From an uncultured Alphaproteobacteria bacterium (lineage in GTDB: Bacteria > Pseudomonadota > Alphaproteobacteria > RF32 > CAG-239), in NCBI GenBank assembly GCA_910577095.1, contig CAJTLY010000002.1, positions 66,619 to 130,618 on the forward strand: a stretch of 64,000 nt of DNA, given 5' to 3'. The first letter of the stretch is position 1, and each line of letters opens with the position of its first letter. Of the stretch, positions 1 to 8,004 are shown one piece after another. The notes beneath the pieces were generated by a model. It did no database searches. It had not been told where the DNA came from and saw nothing but the letters and a program-made list of their open reading frames with translations. The translations under genes and the position numbers were made by a program.

Positions 1-1162
1 TGTTCTCAAACAGAGCCAAATCGTAATCGGGCAATTGTTCCAAGAAATCGGTCTGGGCGGCAATATCGGCCAAGGTTTCGATCCGCGGCTGCAAAACCTT
101 GCTCAAAGCGGCAAGATCAAGCGGACGGGTCAGGCACTTTTGATAATAAGGCAGCGCCAACCGATGGAAATTTTCGGCGCTCAGTTCGCGAATATAACAA
201 CCGTTCATCCAGGTCAGTTTAACAATGTCAAAAATCGCCGGCGATTTGTTCAGCCGCTCAACGCTAAAGGCTTTTTCAAGCTCGGAAAGCGAGAAAATCT
301 CGCGATCGTCACCGGGATTCCAGCCCAGCAAAGCAATATAGTTCAAAATCGCTTCCGGCAGATATCCTTTGGCAACCAGATCCTGAAACGAAGCGTCGCC
401 GTTGCGTTTAGAAAGTTTGTGTTGGGCGTCTTTCATCACCTGCGGCACATGAACATACACCGGCGGCGTCCAGCCGAAGGTCTCATAAATCAAATTATAC
501 TTCGGCGTCGAAGAGATATACTCGTTGCCGCGCACCACATGAGTGATTTCCATCAGATGGTCGTCAATCACGTTGGCAAAGTTATAAGTCGGAAAACCGT
601 CGGTCTTAAGCAGCACACCTTCGTCCAGATCGTCATAATCAATTTCGATATCGCCGTATACTTCGTCATGAAAACGCGATTTTCCTTTTTTGTTAATGGT
701 CTGGCGAACCGTAAAAGGTTCTCCGGCGGCAATCCGTGCCCGCGCTTCTTCCAACGACAGGCGCTTGCAGGGATCCTGAAACTTGGCCGGCACCGCATTT
801 TCTTCCGCCTCGTCGTCTTCGCTTTCTTCCTTGGGCGCGCAGAAGCAATAATGAGCGCCGCCCAACTCAACCAGTTTATGGGCATATTCGGCATAAATCG
901 GTTTGCGTTCCGACTGCACGTACGGACCGTAATTTCCGCCGACGTCCGGCCCTTCGTCCCAATTCATTCCCACGGTTTTGAGGGTGGAATAGATAATGTC
1001 GGTGGCACCTTCGACATAGCGTTTCTGGTCAGTATCTTCAATTCGCAACAGAAAGTCTCCGCCGCCGGATTTGGCAATCAAATATTCATACAAAGCGGTG
1101 CGCAGGTTTCCGATATGCATATAGCCGGTCGGAGAGGGGGCAAATCTGGTTCTTGCTTTCAT
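1..1162 (-). CDS. gltX: Glutamate--tRNA ligase, first copy (3' end outside window)
   Basis: Class I aminoacyl-tRNA synthetase that charges tRNA with glutamate in the cytoplasm. Translating the minus strand from the ATG at 1162 gives an N-terminus with the FAPSPTGYMHIGN signature (HIGH motif), then RIEDTD, and a KLSKRNGD motif equivalent to KMSKS, followed by the start of the anticodon-binding region. The frame is open to the window edge, so about 387 codons are visible and the C-terminus is missing. An acidic insertion (around EESEDDEAEE) sits in the catalytic domain. A GAGGAA Shine-Dalgarno lies just upstream of the ATG. A second GluRS gene lies at 56079-57401; which copy serves tRNA-Gln cannot be told from sequence. 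Confidence 0.95.
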   Translation of the reverse strand, partial: MKARTRFAPSPTGYMHIGNLRTALYEYLIAKSGGGDFLLRIEDTDQKRYVEGATDIIYSTLKTVGMNWDEGPDVGGNYGPYVQSERKPIYAEYAHKLVELGGAHYCFCAPKEESEDDEAEENAVPAKFQDPCKRLSLEEARARIAAGEPFTVRQTINKKGKSRFHDEVYGDIEIDYDDLDEGVLLKTDGFPTYNFANVIDDHLMEITHVVRGNEYISSTPKYNLIYETFGWTPPVYVHVPQVMKDAQHKLSKRNGDASFQDLVAKGYLPEAILNYIALLGWNPGDDREIFSLSELEKAFSVERLNKSPAIFDIVKLTWMNGCYIRELSAENFHRLALPYYQKCLTRPLDLAALSKVLQPRIETLADIAAQTDFLEQLPDYDLALFEN

Positions 1163-1203
1163 TTTTTCCTCTTAAAAAATCAATTGTGAGAATCTTTGTC
1201 CTT

Positions 1204-1231
1204 AAAATAGCGCAATTTTAAATTTTCACAA
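1204..1231 (-). promoter_or_regulatory. Likely sigma70-type promoter of gltX
   Basis: Read on the minus strand: a TTGTGA box (1226-1231), a 16-base spacer and a TATTTT box (1204-1209), about 40 bases before the gltX start. The match is good but not perfect. Confidence 0.45.
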
Positions 1232-1321
1232 GCATTTTTATGCCCCGTTTTCACAGTCCGGTTTCCTTTGGCAACCGTTGCCGCCGAACTCTGACCGTCG
1301 ATATCTTCTCCCGGCAAATGC

Positions 1322-1353
1322 AAAAGCCGCCCCGCGGCAAAACGGGACGGCTT
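1322..1353 (-). terminator. Intrinsic terminator after the HTH gene
   Basis: An 11-bp GC-rich stem (AAGCCGTCCCG pairing with CGGGGCGGCTT, one G-U pair) with an 8-base loop, followed on the minus strand by a short T run. It lies just downstream of the stop codon at 1361. Confidence 0.7.
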
Positions 1354-1360
1354 CCGAATT

Positions 1361-1693
1361 TTAACACAATTCCATCGGCGGCACCTCGTCAACCCGGCTG
1401 TGTACGACCGGTTCCTGACGAAGGTATCTTTTTATGGTATGCTCGTCGATCGCCTTAGGTTTGTCGGGATCCCGATCGCGCTCGGTCAGCTCAATGCCCA
1501 CCCCTTTGCCGTAAAAATCGAGCAGCAGTTTATAGGCGCCCCACTGGGTATCATTGCCCAGTTCCAGCGAATCGATCATCTGCCACGGAACCCCGCTTTG
1601 TTTGGCCACATGCTCCAGACGAAGTTTGTTATTGCGGCGATATTCGCCCAACTTGCAGCCGATTTTCCGCTTCATGTTAAGTTTTGATATCAT
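1361..1693 (-). CDS. Small XRE-like helix-turn-helix protein
   Basis: A 110-residue protein. Residues ~10-50 (KLGEYRRNNKLRLEHVAKQSGVPWQMIDSLE) fit an XRE/Cro-type helix-turn-helix. The C-terminal half is charged and not recognised. The start at 1693 is chosen over an upstream ATG at 1732 because AAGGAG sits nine bases before it. It is probably a DNA-binding regulator with unknown target. The gene is flanked by its own terminator downstream and by a strong hairpin terminator at 1735-1759 upstream. That makes it either a separate transcription unit or a gene controlled by read-through from the structured region upstream. Confidence 0.65.
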   Translation of the reverse strand: MISKLNMKRKIGCKLGEYRRNNKLRLEHVAKQSGVPWQMIDSLELGNDTQWGAYKLLLDFYGKGVGIELTERDRDPDKPKAIDEHTIKRYLRQEPVVHSRVDEVPPMELC

Positions 1694-1723
1694 TTTTGTA
1701 ACTCCTTCATTTTGTTTATGATA

Positions 1724-1759
1724 AAAAAACAAAACTCACCTTGAGAAAATCAAGGTGAG
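1724..1759 (-). terminator. Strong intrinsic terminator or attenuator between structured leader and HTH gene
   Basis: CTCACCTTGA pairs perfectly with TCAAGGTGAG (10 bp, 5-base loop, 1735-1759), followed on the minus strand by TTTTGTTTTTTT. The run ends about 30 bases before the HTH start codon, so it could end a separate small RNA or act as an attenuator for that gene. Confidence 0.75.
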
Positions 1760-1900
1760 GGAGTTAACGACTGATCAACGAACAGTCCGGGTTATTCGCG
1801 CATATAGCCTTATATCCCCGGCTCCCTCTATAAGGAGTCGTTCTTTTTCGTTGATAAGGAGCCGTTACACTCCGCACCCGGTCTCCCGGATGCAGGATTG
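1735..1900 (-). ncRNA. Candidate structured RNA or regulatory leader
   Basis: No convincing ORF lies here. On the minus strand the stretch contains: a 7-bp stem capped by a GAGA tetraloop (1875-1892); a 7-bp stem CTTATA-type hairpin (1808-1835) that encloses further complementary segments (GGCTCC with GGAGCC); a 5-bp hairpin (1769-1787) whose loop TTCGTTGAT can instead pair with ATCAACGAA near 1845-1855; then the terminator at 1735-1759. This is the layout of a small RNA or a riboswitch-like attenuator. No known RNA family was recognised. Confidence 0.4.
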
Positions 1901-1979
1901 ATATTAAAGAAAAAGTTCGCTTTTGGCAAGCAGAAAATTAATTCGGCCTTTGGCGGAGAGGGAGAGAAAAAAGCTTGGC

Positions 1980-2078
1980 AGAAAAGACCAGAGGAAGAGG
2001 AAGAGGAAGAGGAAGAGGAAGAGGAAGAGGAAGAGGAAGAGGAAGAGGAAGAGGAAGAGGAAGAGGAAGAAAAGACCA
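1980..2078. repeat. (GAGGAA)13 hexanucleotide tandem repeat
   Basis: Thirteen perfect GAGGAA units fill 1991-2068, flanked on both sides by the 11-base direct repeat AGAAAAGACCA (1980-1990 and 2068-2078). The tract starts ~10 bases downstream of the recN stop codon, on the strand downstream of recN. It is a pure purine/pyrimidine tract. All six frames are open across it, producing spurious Glu/Ser/Arg-rich ORFs that are not genes. Confidence 0.95.
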
Positions 2079-2088
2079 AGGACCCGGC

Positions 2089-3753
2089 CTATGCCGTCAG
2101 CAAAACGCGCGCCGCCGCCCGCGCTTCGTCAGTAACATGTTCGCCTGCCAGCATCCGCGCAATTTCTTCAAAACGCGCTGCCCGGTCCAACTCATAAACA
2201 TAAGTGGTGGTAACGTTATCGGCGGTCTTTTTTTCCACTTTGAAATGATGATTTCCGCATGCGGCCACCTGCGGCGAATGCGTTACAATCAAAACCTGCA
2301 CCGTTGACGCCAAACGGGCCAGACGTTCGCCGACCGCCTGTGCGGTGGCACCGCCGACGCCGGAGTCCACTTCGTCAAAAATCATTGTCAGGTTAGCGCC
2401 GGCATCGGCCAGATTAACTTTCAAAGCCAGCATAAACCGGGCCAGTTCGCCGCCGGAAGCAATCTTGTTTAGCGGTCCCTGCGGCGAGTTGGGGTTGGTC
2501 GAAACCGTAAAGGTCACGGCGTCAATTCCGTTCTCGTTCCAGGCGTTTTCCGCCAGCCGTTCCACCTGCGTCACAAAACGCGCTTTTTCCATCTTGAGCG
2601 GCGGCAATTCTTCCATCACTTTCCAATCCAGAGCTGCTGCGGCCTGACGACGTTTTTCGCTCAGGCTTTCGGCAGCGGCAATATATTCCAGACGCCGTTG
2701 CTGTTCTTTTTTCAGACAGTCGTTCAAACCGTCTTCCCCCAGCTCAATGCGGTCTAACTGCTGTCGCATCCGTTCCAGAACCGCCGGCAATTCGTCAATT
2801 GTCACCTGATGCTTGCGCGCTGCTGCCCTCAGCGCAAACAAACGTTGTTCAATATCGTCGATTTCATTTTGGCTGAGACTGATCGACGAACTGGCGTCTT
2901 CAATCTGGCGGATGCTTTCGTCGGCATTGATAAGGGTCTGTTCCAGCGTATCGGCAATCGCATCATAACGACCGTCCACCAGGCGGTTGGCGCGTTCGAT
3001 CGCCGCCTGGGCACGACGTACCGCCGACAGGACATCGGCGCCCTGAGACAGGCCGGCATAGGCCATATTGAGATTTTCGAGGATTTTTTCGGCATTCATC
3101 ATCTCGGTGCGGCGGGCGGCAAGTTCCGCTTCTTCACCCGCAACCGGTTTCAGTTTTTCCAGCTCGTCCACCCAGCAACGCAAATTGTCTTCGTCGGTTT
3201 TGGCCTGATTGAGGTTTGCTTCAAAAGCCCGGCGTTCTTCAACCGCCCGGCGATAAAGAAGATATTTTTCGCGAACGGCATCTTTCAAAACGCCGTATTT
3301 GCCGTAACCGTCCAAAATATCGCGATGCGACGCCGGATTAAGCAGCCCCTGATTATCAAACTGTCCGTGAACTTCAACCAAATGGCGCCCGAATTCTTTC
3401 AGGATTTTGACCGAGACCGGCTGGTCGTTAACAAATATTTTTCCTTTGCCGTTACGGTCAAGCGTTCGTTTAACGACAATTTCCCCCTCCAGATCCAAAT
3501 CGTATTGTTCGGCCAGCGCATGCAGAGGGTGCCCTGACGGCGGCAATGAAAAAGACGCCGTAACGCTCAGCTTGTCTTCCCCGCTCCGGATCAACGCCGT
3601 TTCGGCGCGGCCGCCCAGAACCAACCCCAGCGAATCGAGCAGAATCGACTTGCCGGCGCCGGTCTCGCCGGTGAGAATACTTAAACCGGCCGAAAACTCC
3701 AGATCCAGCCTGTCAATAAGCACCACATTGCGGATGGACAATGAATTGAGCAT
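2089..3753 (-). CDS. recN: DNA repair ATPase RecN
   Basis: SMC-like ATPase acting in double-strand break repair. 554 residues, matching the family's usual ~555. The N-terminus MLNSLSIRNVVLIDRLDLEF leads to Walker A GETGAGKS (~residues 29-36). A long coiled-coil-forming middle region follows. The C-terminal half holds the signature ASGGELARFMLA, Walker B (MIFDEVDSGVGG) and the H-loop region VTHSPQVAA. The start at 3753 is chosen because it matches the family N-terminus; the ATG lies one base after the bamD stop, implying translational coupling. Reading order on the minus strand is lpxC-bamD-recN, a common alphaproteobacterial arrangement. A hexanucleotide repeat follows the stop codon. Confidence 0.97.
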   Translation of the reverse strand: MLNSLSIRNVVLIDRLDLEFSAGLSILTGETGAGKSILLDSLGLVLGGRAETALIRSGEDKLSVTASFSLPPSGHPLHALAEQYDLDLEGEIVVKRTLDRNGKGKIFVNDQPVSVKILKEFGRHLVEVHGQFDNQGLLNPASHRDILDGYGKYGVLKDAVREKYLLYRRAVEERRAFEANLNQAKTDEDNLRCWVDELEKLKPVAGEEAELAARRTEMMNAEKILENLNMAYAGLSQGADVLSAVRRAQAAIERANRLVDGRYDAIADTLEQTLINADESIRQIEDASSSISLSQNEIDDIEQRLFALRAAARKHQVTIDELPAVLERMRQQLDRIELGEDGLNDCLKKEQQRRLEYIAAAESLSEKRRQAAAALDWKVMEELPPLKMEKARFVTQVERLAENAWNENGIDAVTFTVSTNPNSPQGPLNKIASGGELARFMLALKVNLADAGANLTMIFDEVDSGVGGATAQAVGERLARLASTVQVLIVTHSPQVAACGNHHFKVEKKTADNVTTTYVYELDRAARFEEIARMLAGEHVTDEARAAARVLLTA

Positions 3754-3754
3754 A

Positions 3755-4501
3755 TTATTTCCCGTCTTTGACAATCTTTCCGGCTTTGGCGGTCCAGGCG
3801 CTCTTCGGATAATTGTAGGCCAGAACCTGATAGGCCGCAGCCGCTTCGCCGTGCAATCCGAGAATCGTATAAATTTCGGTTTGGCGATAAAGCGCCTCTT
3901 CAATATAACCGGTCTGCCGATAGTGGTTTACCACCGCCGAAAAACGGTTGAGAGCCGAAAGATAATTTTTGCGGTTGAGATAATAACGCCCGATTTCCAT
4001 TTCCTTGCCGGCCAGATTGTCACGCGCCAAAATCATCTTTTGGCGGGCATCGGCAGCATATTCGCTGTCGGGGAAGCGTGCTTCCAACTGACGGAACGCT
4101 TCCAAAGCCTGGCGGGTTTCGCCCTGCTCGCGGTTAACGTCGGAAATTTGGTTATAATAGCACATTGCCTTCAGATAATAGGCATAGGCAATGTTTGGGT
4201 TGCCGGGATGAAAACGGATAAAGCGGTCCAGCGCCATTACGGCATCGTCATAGTTTTCGTTTTTGTAATAAGCGTAGGCGCCCATGATTTTGGCGTCGGT
4301 GGCCCAACGGGAGTACGGATACTCCAGCTCCACTTTTTCAAAAGTTTCCGCCGCTTTTTTGTAACGGGTTTCGTCAAGATAGTCGTGCGCCTGATTATAC
4401 AGTTGTTCGGCTGTCATCTTTTCGTAGTCGACTTCGTCGGAAGCGCAACCGAACAACAAAAGAGAACCAAGCAGCAAAGGCAATAAACTAAACTTTTTCA
4501 T
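3755..4501 (-). CDS. bamD: Outer membrane protein assembly lipoprotein BamD
   Basis: Lipoprotein component of the BAM complex that inserts beta-barrel proteins into the outer membrane. 248 residues. The signal peptide MKKFSLLPLLLGSLLLFGC ends in a lipobox (LFGC, lipidated Cys at ~19). TPR-type helices follow (YNQAHDYLDETRYKKAAETFEKVE, ARFPDSEYAADARQKM), typical of BamD/ComL. The start at 4501 gives a proper signal peptide; the upstream in-frame ATG would add 12 unhelpful residues. The gene begins five bases after the lpxC stop and ends one base before recN, so the three form an operon. Partners for export through Bam are encoded in this window as two autotransporters. Confidence 0.95.
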   Translation of the reverse strand: MKKFSLLPLLLGSLLLFGCASDEVDYEKMTAEQLYNQAHDYLDETRYKKAAETFEKVELEYPYSRWATDAKIMGAYAYYKNENYDDAVMALDRFIRFHPGNPNIAYAYYLKAMCYYNQISDVNREQGETRQALEAFRQLEARFPDSEYAADARQKMILARDNLAGKEMEIGRYYLNRKNYLSALNRFSAVVNHYRQTGYIEEALYRQTEIYTILGLHGEAAAAYQVLAYNYPKSAWTAKAGKIVKDGK

Positions 4502-4505
4502 ACTG

Positions 4506-5360
4506 TTACACCATTTCATAATTTGACTGATCGCCAAACAAAACTTTTAAAATCTGATTATTGTGAAAATGTCCGGTTTTGCTGGCTTCAAGCCGGCCCA
4601 AAATCGGATGTCCGGAAGTGTACAAATCGCCCACCGCGTCCAACACCTTGTGATTGACGCATTCGTGTTGATGGCGCAGGCCGCCGGGATTGAGCACCGT
4701 CTCGCCGTCCAACACCACGGCATTATCCAGGCTGCCGCCTTTGATCAAGCCGAGCGATTGCAGGTAATCGACCTGATACTTTTCGCAAAATGTGCGGCAC
4801 GGCGCAATTTCCGCTCCATAGAGTTCCGGCGTAATCTCGCCCGAAAAAACCTGCCGACCGACAATTTTGGAAGGAAATTCAATTTCGAAATCGATTTTGA
4901 GGCCGTTTTCATAAGGCTTTAGGGTTACCGTGTTGCCTTTGTCGTCACTGAAGGAAACTTCTTTTTTGACCTTCAGGTAACGACGCGGTGCGTTTTGTTC
5001 TTTCAACGGAATTTTCATCAAAGCATCATACAACATTGCCGCGCTGCCGTCCATAATCGGCAGTTCGGGGTTGGAGACTTCGACCAGCAGATTGTCGATA
5101 CCGCGCACGTACAGAGCGCTCATCAGATGTTCGATCGTGCCGACAATGTTTTTATCACCGTCGCCGAGACAGGTACAGTTGCGGGTATCGACCACATTGG
5201 ACCACAAAGCGGGTATCTCGGGCCGTGACGGCAGATCGCAGCGTTTAAAAACAATACCGCCGTTCTCGGGAAGGGGCTTAAACTTCAATTTGGACGGCAG
5301 CCCCGAATGCAGGCCGATGCCCTCCAGTTCAAATGCTTGTCCGATCGTATGCTGCTGCAT
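4506..5360 (-). CDS. lpxC: UDP-3-O-acyl-N-acetylglucosamine deacetylase LpxC
   Basis: Zinc enzyme for the committed step of lipid A synthesis. 284 residues, somewhat shorter than the 305 of E. coli. The N-terminus MQQHTIGQAFELEGIGLHSG is diagnostic. The first zinc histidine lies in GTIEHLMSAL, the other ligands in HECVNHKVLDAVGDL, and the catalytic histidine region is KTGHFHNN. The start at 5360 has GAGGAG six bases upstream and is preferred over the longer ORF start at 5468, which would run into the RNase P RNA gene. It heads the lpxC-bamD-recN operon, 35 bases after rnpB on the same strand. Confidence 0.96.
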   Translation of the reverse strand: MQQHTIGQAFELEGIGLHSGLPSKLKFKPLPENGGIVFKRCDLPSRPEIPALWSNVVDTRNCTCLGDGDKNIVGTIEHLMSALYVRGIDNLLVEVSNPELPIMDGSAAMLYDALMKIPLKEQNAPRRYLKVKKEVSFSDDKGNTVTLKPYENGLKIDFEIEFPSKIVGRQVFSGEITPELYGAEIAPCRTFCEKYQVDYLQSLGLIKGGSLDNAVVLDGETVLNPGGLRHQHECVNHKVLDAVGDLYTSGHPILGRLEASKTGHFHNNQILKVLFGDQSNYEMV

Positions 5361-5394
5361 GATATGCTCCTCAAAACGAACATTAAAAAAAACA

Positions 5395-5792
5395 GGCAGT
5401 CTGTAAGCCGGGTTCTGTATCCCGCTATCTTTGCCGTGCGGCAAAGGCCTGGATTGATAGCCATTCATCTTGGCAGTCCGTTGCCGGAACTGCTCAGTGC
5501 GACCTACCTCTGGAGAAGAGTGGAAACGCTCCCTATAACCGTTCTGTCGAACGGCCCTCCTAACTTGGTCTTGCTTCAGACAGGGTTTGCCTTGGCCAAA
5601 ACCGTTACCGGTTTTGCGGTGAGCTCTTACCTCGCCTTTTCAACCTTACCGGAGCGCACTCCGGCGGTAATTTTCTGCGGTACTTTCCCTTGGATTTCTC
5701 CAGCCGGACGTTATCCGGTGTCTTGTTTCCATGAAGCCCGGACTTTCCTCATCAGCGGATTTTACCTTCCGTGACGCGGCTATCCGACCGCC
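5395..5792 (-). ncRNA. rnpB: RNase P RNA, bacterial type A-like
   Basis: Catalytic RNA that matures tRNA 5' ends. On the minus strand the 5' region contains the conserved GAGGAAAGTCCGGGCTTC core (complement near 5730-5753), and the 3' end carries ACAGAACCCGGCTTACAG (complement near 5399-5416), both hallmarks of bacterial RNase P RNA. The ends pair as helix P1: GGCGGTC (5786-5792) with GACTGCC (5395-5401). A run of T follows directly (5384-5391), so P1 with the T run doubles as the terminator. Length about 398 nt is normal. Confidence 0.95.
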
Positions 5793-6130
5793 ATGGAATA
5801 GAAGTTAATCTTATCGCAACATAAAAGCAAGCGAAATTTGGCAGTCTCCCCCAAAAACAAACCGCAACTGCCGTTAAGACAAATGATGACGAAAAAGTGT
5901 TTCCCGGTTCATTTTTGTCCGTCCGCCCGTTTTCATCCTCTTCAAAAAAACAGCGAAAAGAGTCGTTCAACCCTTTTATCCACACCCCGATGCACCGACA
6001 AACGCAAATAATAAAAAATGTTTAAATAAAAATTATTTTTTTGTCACAAAACGCAAACTCTTGGTTGATAACAGCTCGCGGCCGCCCACGATGTTTACGC
6101 AACAGAACAAAGATCGAACAGTTAACAAAT
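5793..6130. other. Intergenic region between divergent rnpB and mraZ
   Basis: No ORF here is convincing. The region must hold the rnpB promoter (minus); a TAAGAT box near 5810 is possible but has no clear -35 partner. Around 6000-6050 it is very AT-rich. The mraZ promoter and operators follow from 6130. Confidence 0.5.
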
Positions 6131-6174
6131 CCCTAAATTTTCCCATTGATTCCCAAAAAATCCCATGTTATACC
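6130..6174 (+). promoter_or_regulatory. mraZ promoter overlapped by MraZ-binding boxes
   Basis: TCCCA occurs at 6141-6145, 6151-6155 and 6161-6165, exactly ten bases apart; read on the minus strand these are TGGGA-N5-TGGGA-N5-TGGGA. A weaker TCCCT lies at 6130-6134. This is the known MraZ box pattern (TGGGN repeats with 5-base spacers). A promoter TTGATT (6146-6151), 17-base spacer, TATACC (6169-6174) lies inside the boxes, so bound MraZ would block RNA polymerase: autorepression of the division operon is inferred. Confidence 0.8.
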
Positions 6175-6207
6175 ATAAAAATAAAAAAACAGGGAAAAAA
6201 CACAACG

Positions 6208-6684
6208 ATGACGGTGAGAAAGACATTTCTGTTTATGGACACCATAAACAACAAAGTAGACGCCAAAGGACGCGTCTCTTTGCCGTCAGATTACCGCACA
6301 ATCGTTAAAGAATTATCAACCGAAATCGTATGTTATCGCAGTCTGACTTCTCCCTGCATTGAAGGCTGCACCGAAGAGTTGTTGGAAAAACTTGCCGCCG
6401 AAATGGAAACGTCGCTCGACTTTTTCTCCCAAACCCAGGACGACCTTACCAACCTGATTTTCGGCGATGCCCGCCGTTTCACTTTTGACAGTACCGGAAG
6501 AATCAGCCTTTCCGAAAAACTGCTTAAGCATGCCGATATCACCGATACCGCAGTGTTTGTCGGCAAAGGGCGCAAGTTTCAGATTTGGAATCCGCAAAAC
6601 TGGGAAAAAGAAGAAGCACGGATCCGTGCCGAGGTTTTGAAAAACCGTCCCTCATTGCGACCGAACGGAGGCCGCGATGAATAA
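6208..6684 (+). CDS. mraZ: Transcriptional regulator MraZ
   Basis: DNA-binding repressor of the division and cell wall (dcw) operon. 158 residues with two AbrB-like SpoVT domains: NKVDAKGRVSLPSDYR near residues 14-29 and FDSTGRISLSEKLLKH near 91-106. The start at 6208 (MTVRKTFLF) gives a slightly long N-terminus; a start at the Met of MDTINNKV would also be possible, but the longer form keeps the strand that precedes the DAKGR motif. It overlaps rsmH by eight bases. Three MraZ boxes lie over its own promoter, fitting autoregulation. Confidence 0.93.
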   Translation: MTVRKTFLFMDTINNKVDAKGRVSLPSDYRTIVKELSTEIVCYRSLTSPCIEGCTEELLEKLAAEMETSLDFFSQTQDDLTNLIFGDARRFTFDSTGRISLSEKLLKHADITDTAVFVGKGRKFQIWNPQNWEKEEARIRAEVLKNRPSLRPNGGRDE

Positions 6685-7603
6685 TCCCAAACACATTCCG
6701 GTGATGTTAAACGAAGTTCTGTCGGCGCTGGCACCGAAAGACGGCGAAACATACGTTGACGCCACTTTCGGCAACGGCGGTTACAGCGAAGCCCTGCTTC
6801 GGGCGGCAAACTGCCGGGTGATTGCGATTGACCGCGATCCCAACGTTGCCGCACGTGCCGCCGAATTAAAACAGAATTACGGCGTACGGTTCGACTTCCG
6901 TCCCGGCTGTTTCGGCGCCATTGACAAGCTGGTTACCGAAAAAGTTGACGGCATCGTCTTTGACATCGGCGTTTCTTCAATGCAGATTGATCAGGCCGAA
7001 CGCGGCTTTTCCTACGGCAAAGATGCCGCTTTGGACATGCGGATGTCCTGTTCCGGCCTTTCGGCGGCAGACATCGTCAACACATACGGCGAAAAAGAGC
7101 TGGCCGACCTGATTTATCAATTCGGCGAAGAGCGCAAATCGCGCCGGATTGCAGCCAAAATCGTTGAAGCGCGGCAACAACAGCCGATAGAAACAACCCG
7201 GCAACTGGCGGAAATCGTTTATAAAGTCATTTTCAAAAAACCGGGACAACCCGACCCGGCCACCCGCACCTTTCAGGCCCTGAGAATCGTGGTTAACAAT
7301 GAGTTGGGTGAACTGCAAAGCGGTTTGTCCAACGGCTTGAGAATCACACGTCCGGGCAGCCGGATGGCCGTGGTCACCTTTCATTCGTTGGAAGACCGCA
7401 TCGTTAAAAACTTTTTTAAACAAAAGTCCGGCAAAACCGGCGGCGTTTCTCGCTATCTGCCCGACACGACACCTCAAGAAACCGCCGAATTTTCCTTCTG
7501 TTCCAAAGCCATATTGCCGGGCGAGGCGGAAATTTCCGCCAACTCCCGCGCCCACTCCGCCAAACTGCGTTATGCCATTAAAAGTCATAAGGAGACAGAG
7601 TAA
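6677..7603 (+). CDS. rsmH: 16S rRNA (cytosine1402-N4)-methyltransferase
   Basis: SAM-dependent enzyme (formerly MraW) that methylates C1402 in the ribosomal P site. 308 residues, normal length. Motifs: YVDATFGNGGYSEALL (SAM-binding glycine loop, ~25-40), AIDRDP, DGIVFDIGVSSMQID, RIVVNNELGEL, VVTFHSLEDRIVKNFF, and the C-terminal NSRAHSAKLR. GGAGG precedes the start within the end of mraZ. The stop codon overlaps the ftsL start as TAATG. Second gene of mraZ-rsmH-ftsL-ftsI. Confidence 0.97.
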   Translation: MNNPKHIPVMLNEVLSALAPKDGETYVDATFGNGGYSEALLRAANCRVIAIDRDPNVAARAAELKQNYGVRFDFRPGCFGAIDKLVTEKVDGIVFDIGVSSMQIDQAERGFSYGKDAALDMRMSCSGLSAADIVNTYGEKELADLIYQFGEERKSRRIAAKIVEARQQQPIETTRQLAEIVYKVIFKKPGQPDPATRTFQALRIVVNNELGELQSGLSNGLRITRPGSRMAVVTFHSLEDRIVKNFFKQKSGKTGGVSRYLPDTTPQETAEFSFCSKAILPGEAEISANSRAHSAKLRYAIKSHKETE

Positions 7604-7986
7604 TGAATACGACCAAATCTGCCGCTATCTGCCTATGGGCTGCCTTGACTGTGTTAACCGCCGTTATCTTCGCCACTTTCATTATGAAAAACCGGGTACA
7701 GGACTTGGAAAAAGAACTGGCCCGCATCAACCGTACTATCAGCGAAGACATTAAAACCATTCATATTCTGAAAGCCGAATGGAGCCACCTTAACAATCCG
7801 GAACGATTGCGCAACCTGGCCGGTCGTCACAGCGACCTCTCGCCGGTCAAAGCCGAGCAGATTATCAGTTATGCCTCTTTGCCGTTTGACTATGAACCCA
7901 GCCGCAAAATGCTGGCCCGCAAAAACCTCAACGACATGGCGGTCAAAAACAAAGAACTGCGCCGGCTGGCCAAAGCTCAGCGCTAA
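7603..7986 (+). CDS. ftsL: Cell division protein FtsL
   Basis: Small bitopic divisome protein that works with FtsB and FtsQ and activates FtsWI septal peptidoglycan synthesis. 127 residues: a short cytoplasmic N-terminus, one membrane segment (~residues 9-28, ICLWAALTVLTAVIFATFIM), then a heptad-like coiled coil (VQDLEKELARINRTISEDIKTIHILKAEW cut here for reading: ~31-59) and the conserved LNNPERLRNLA motif. It starts inside the rsmH stop codon (TAATG) with AAGGAG upstream. Position between rsmH and ftsI is the classic ftsL place, which supports the call despite low sequence conservation. Confidence 0.9.
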   Translation: MNTTKSAAICLWAALTVLTAVIFATFIMKNRVQDLEKELARINRTISEDIKTIHILKAEWSHLNNPERLRNLAGRHSDLSPVKAEQIISYASLPFDYEPSRKMLARKNLNDMAVKNKELRRLAKAQR

Positions 7987-8004
7987 GCGGGACTGATCGG
8001 AACA

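Noticed and set aside
35..1189. Long plus-strand ORF of 384 codons
   Set aside because: It is antisense to gltX, whose minus-strand frame shows clear synthetase motifs and runs off the window edge.
1180..1392. 70-codon minus ORF upstream of gltX
   Set aside because: It spans the terminator of the HTH gene and the gltX promoter and has no ribosome site.
1828..2307. Ser-, Glu- and Arg-rich ORFs across 1990-2070
   Set aside because: All are products of the GAGGAA microsatellite, which leaves several frames open; none has a good start or conserved flank.
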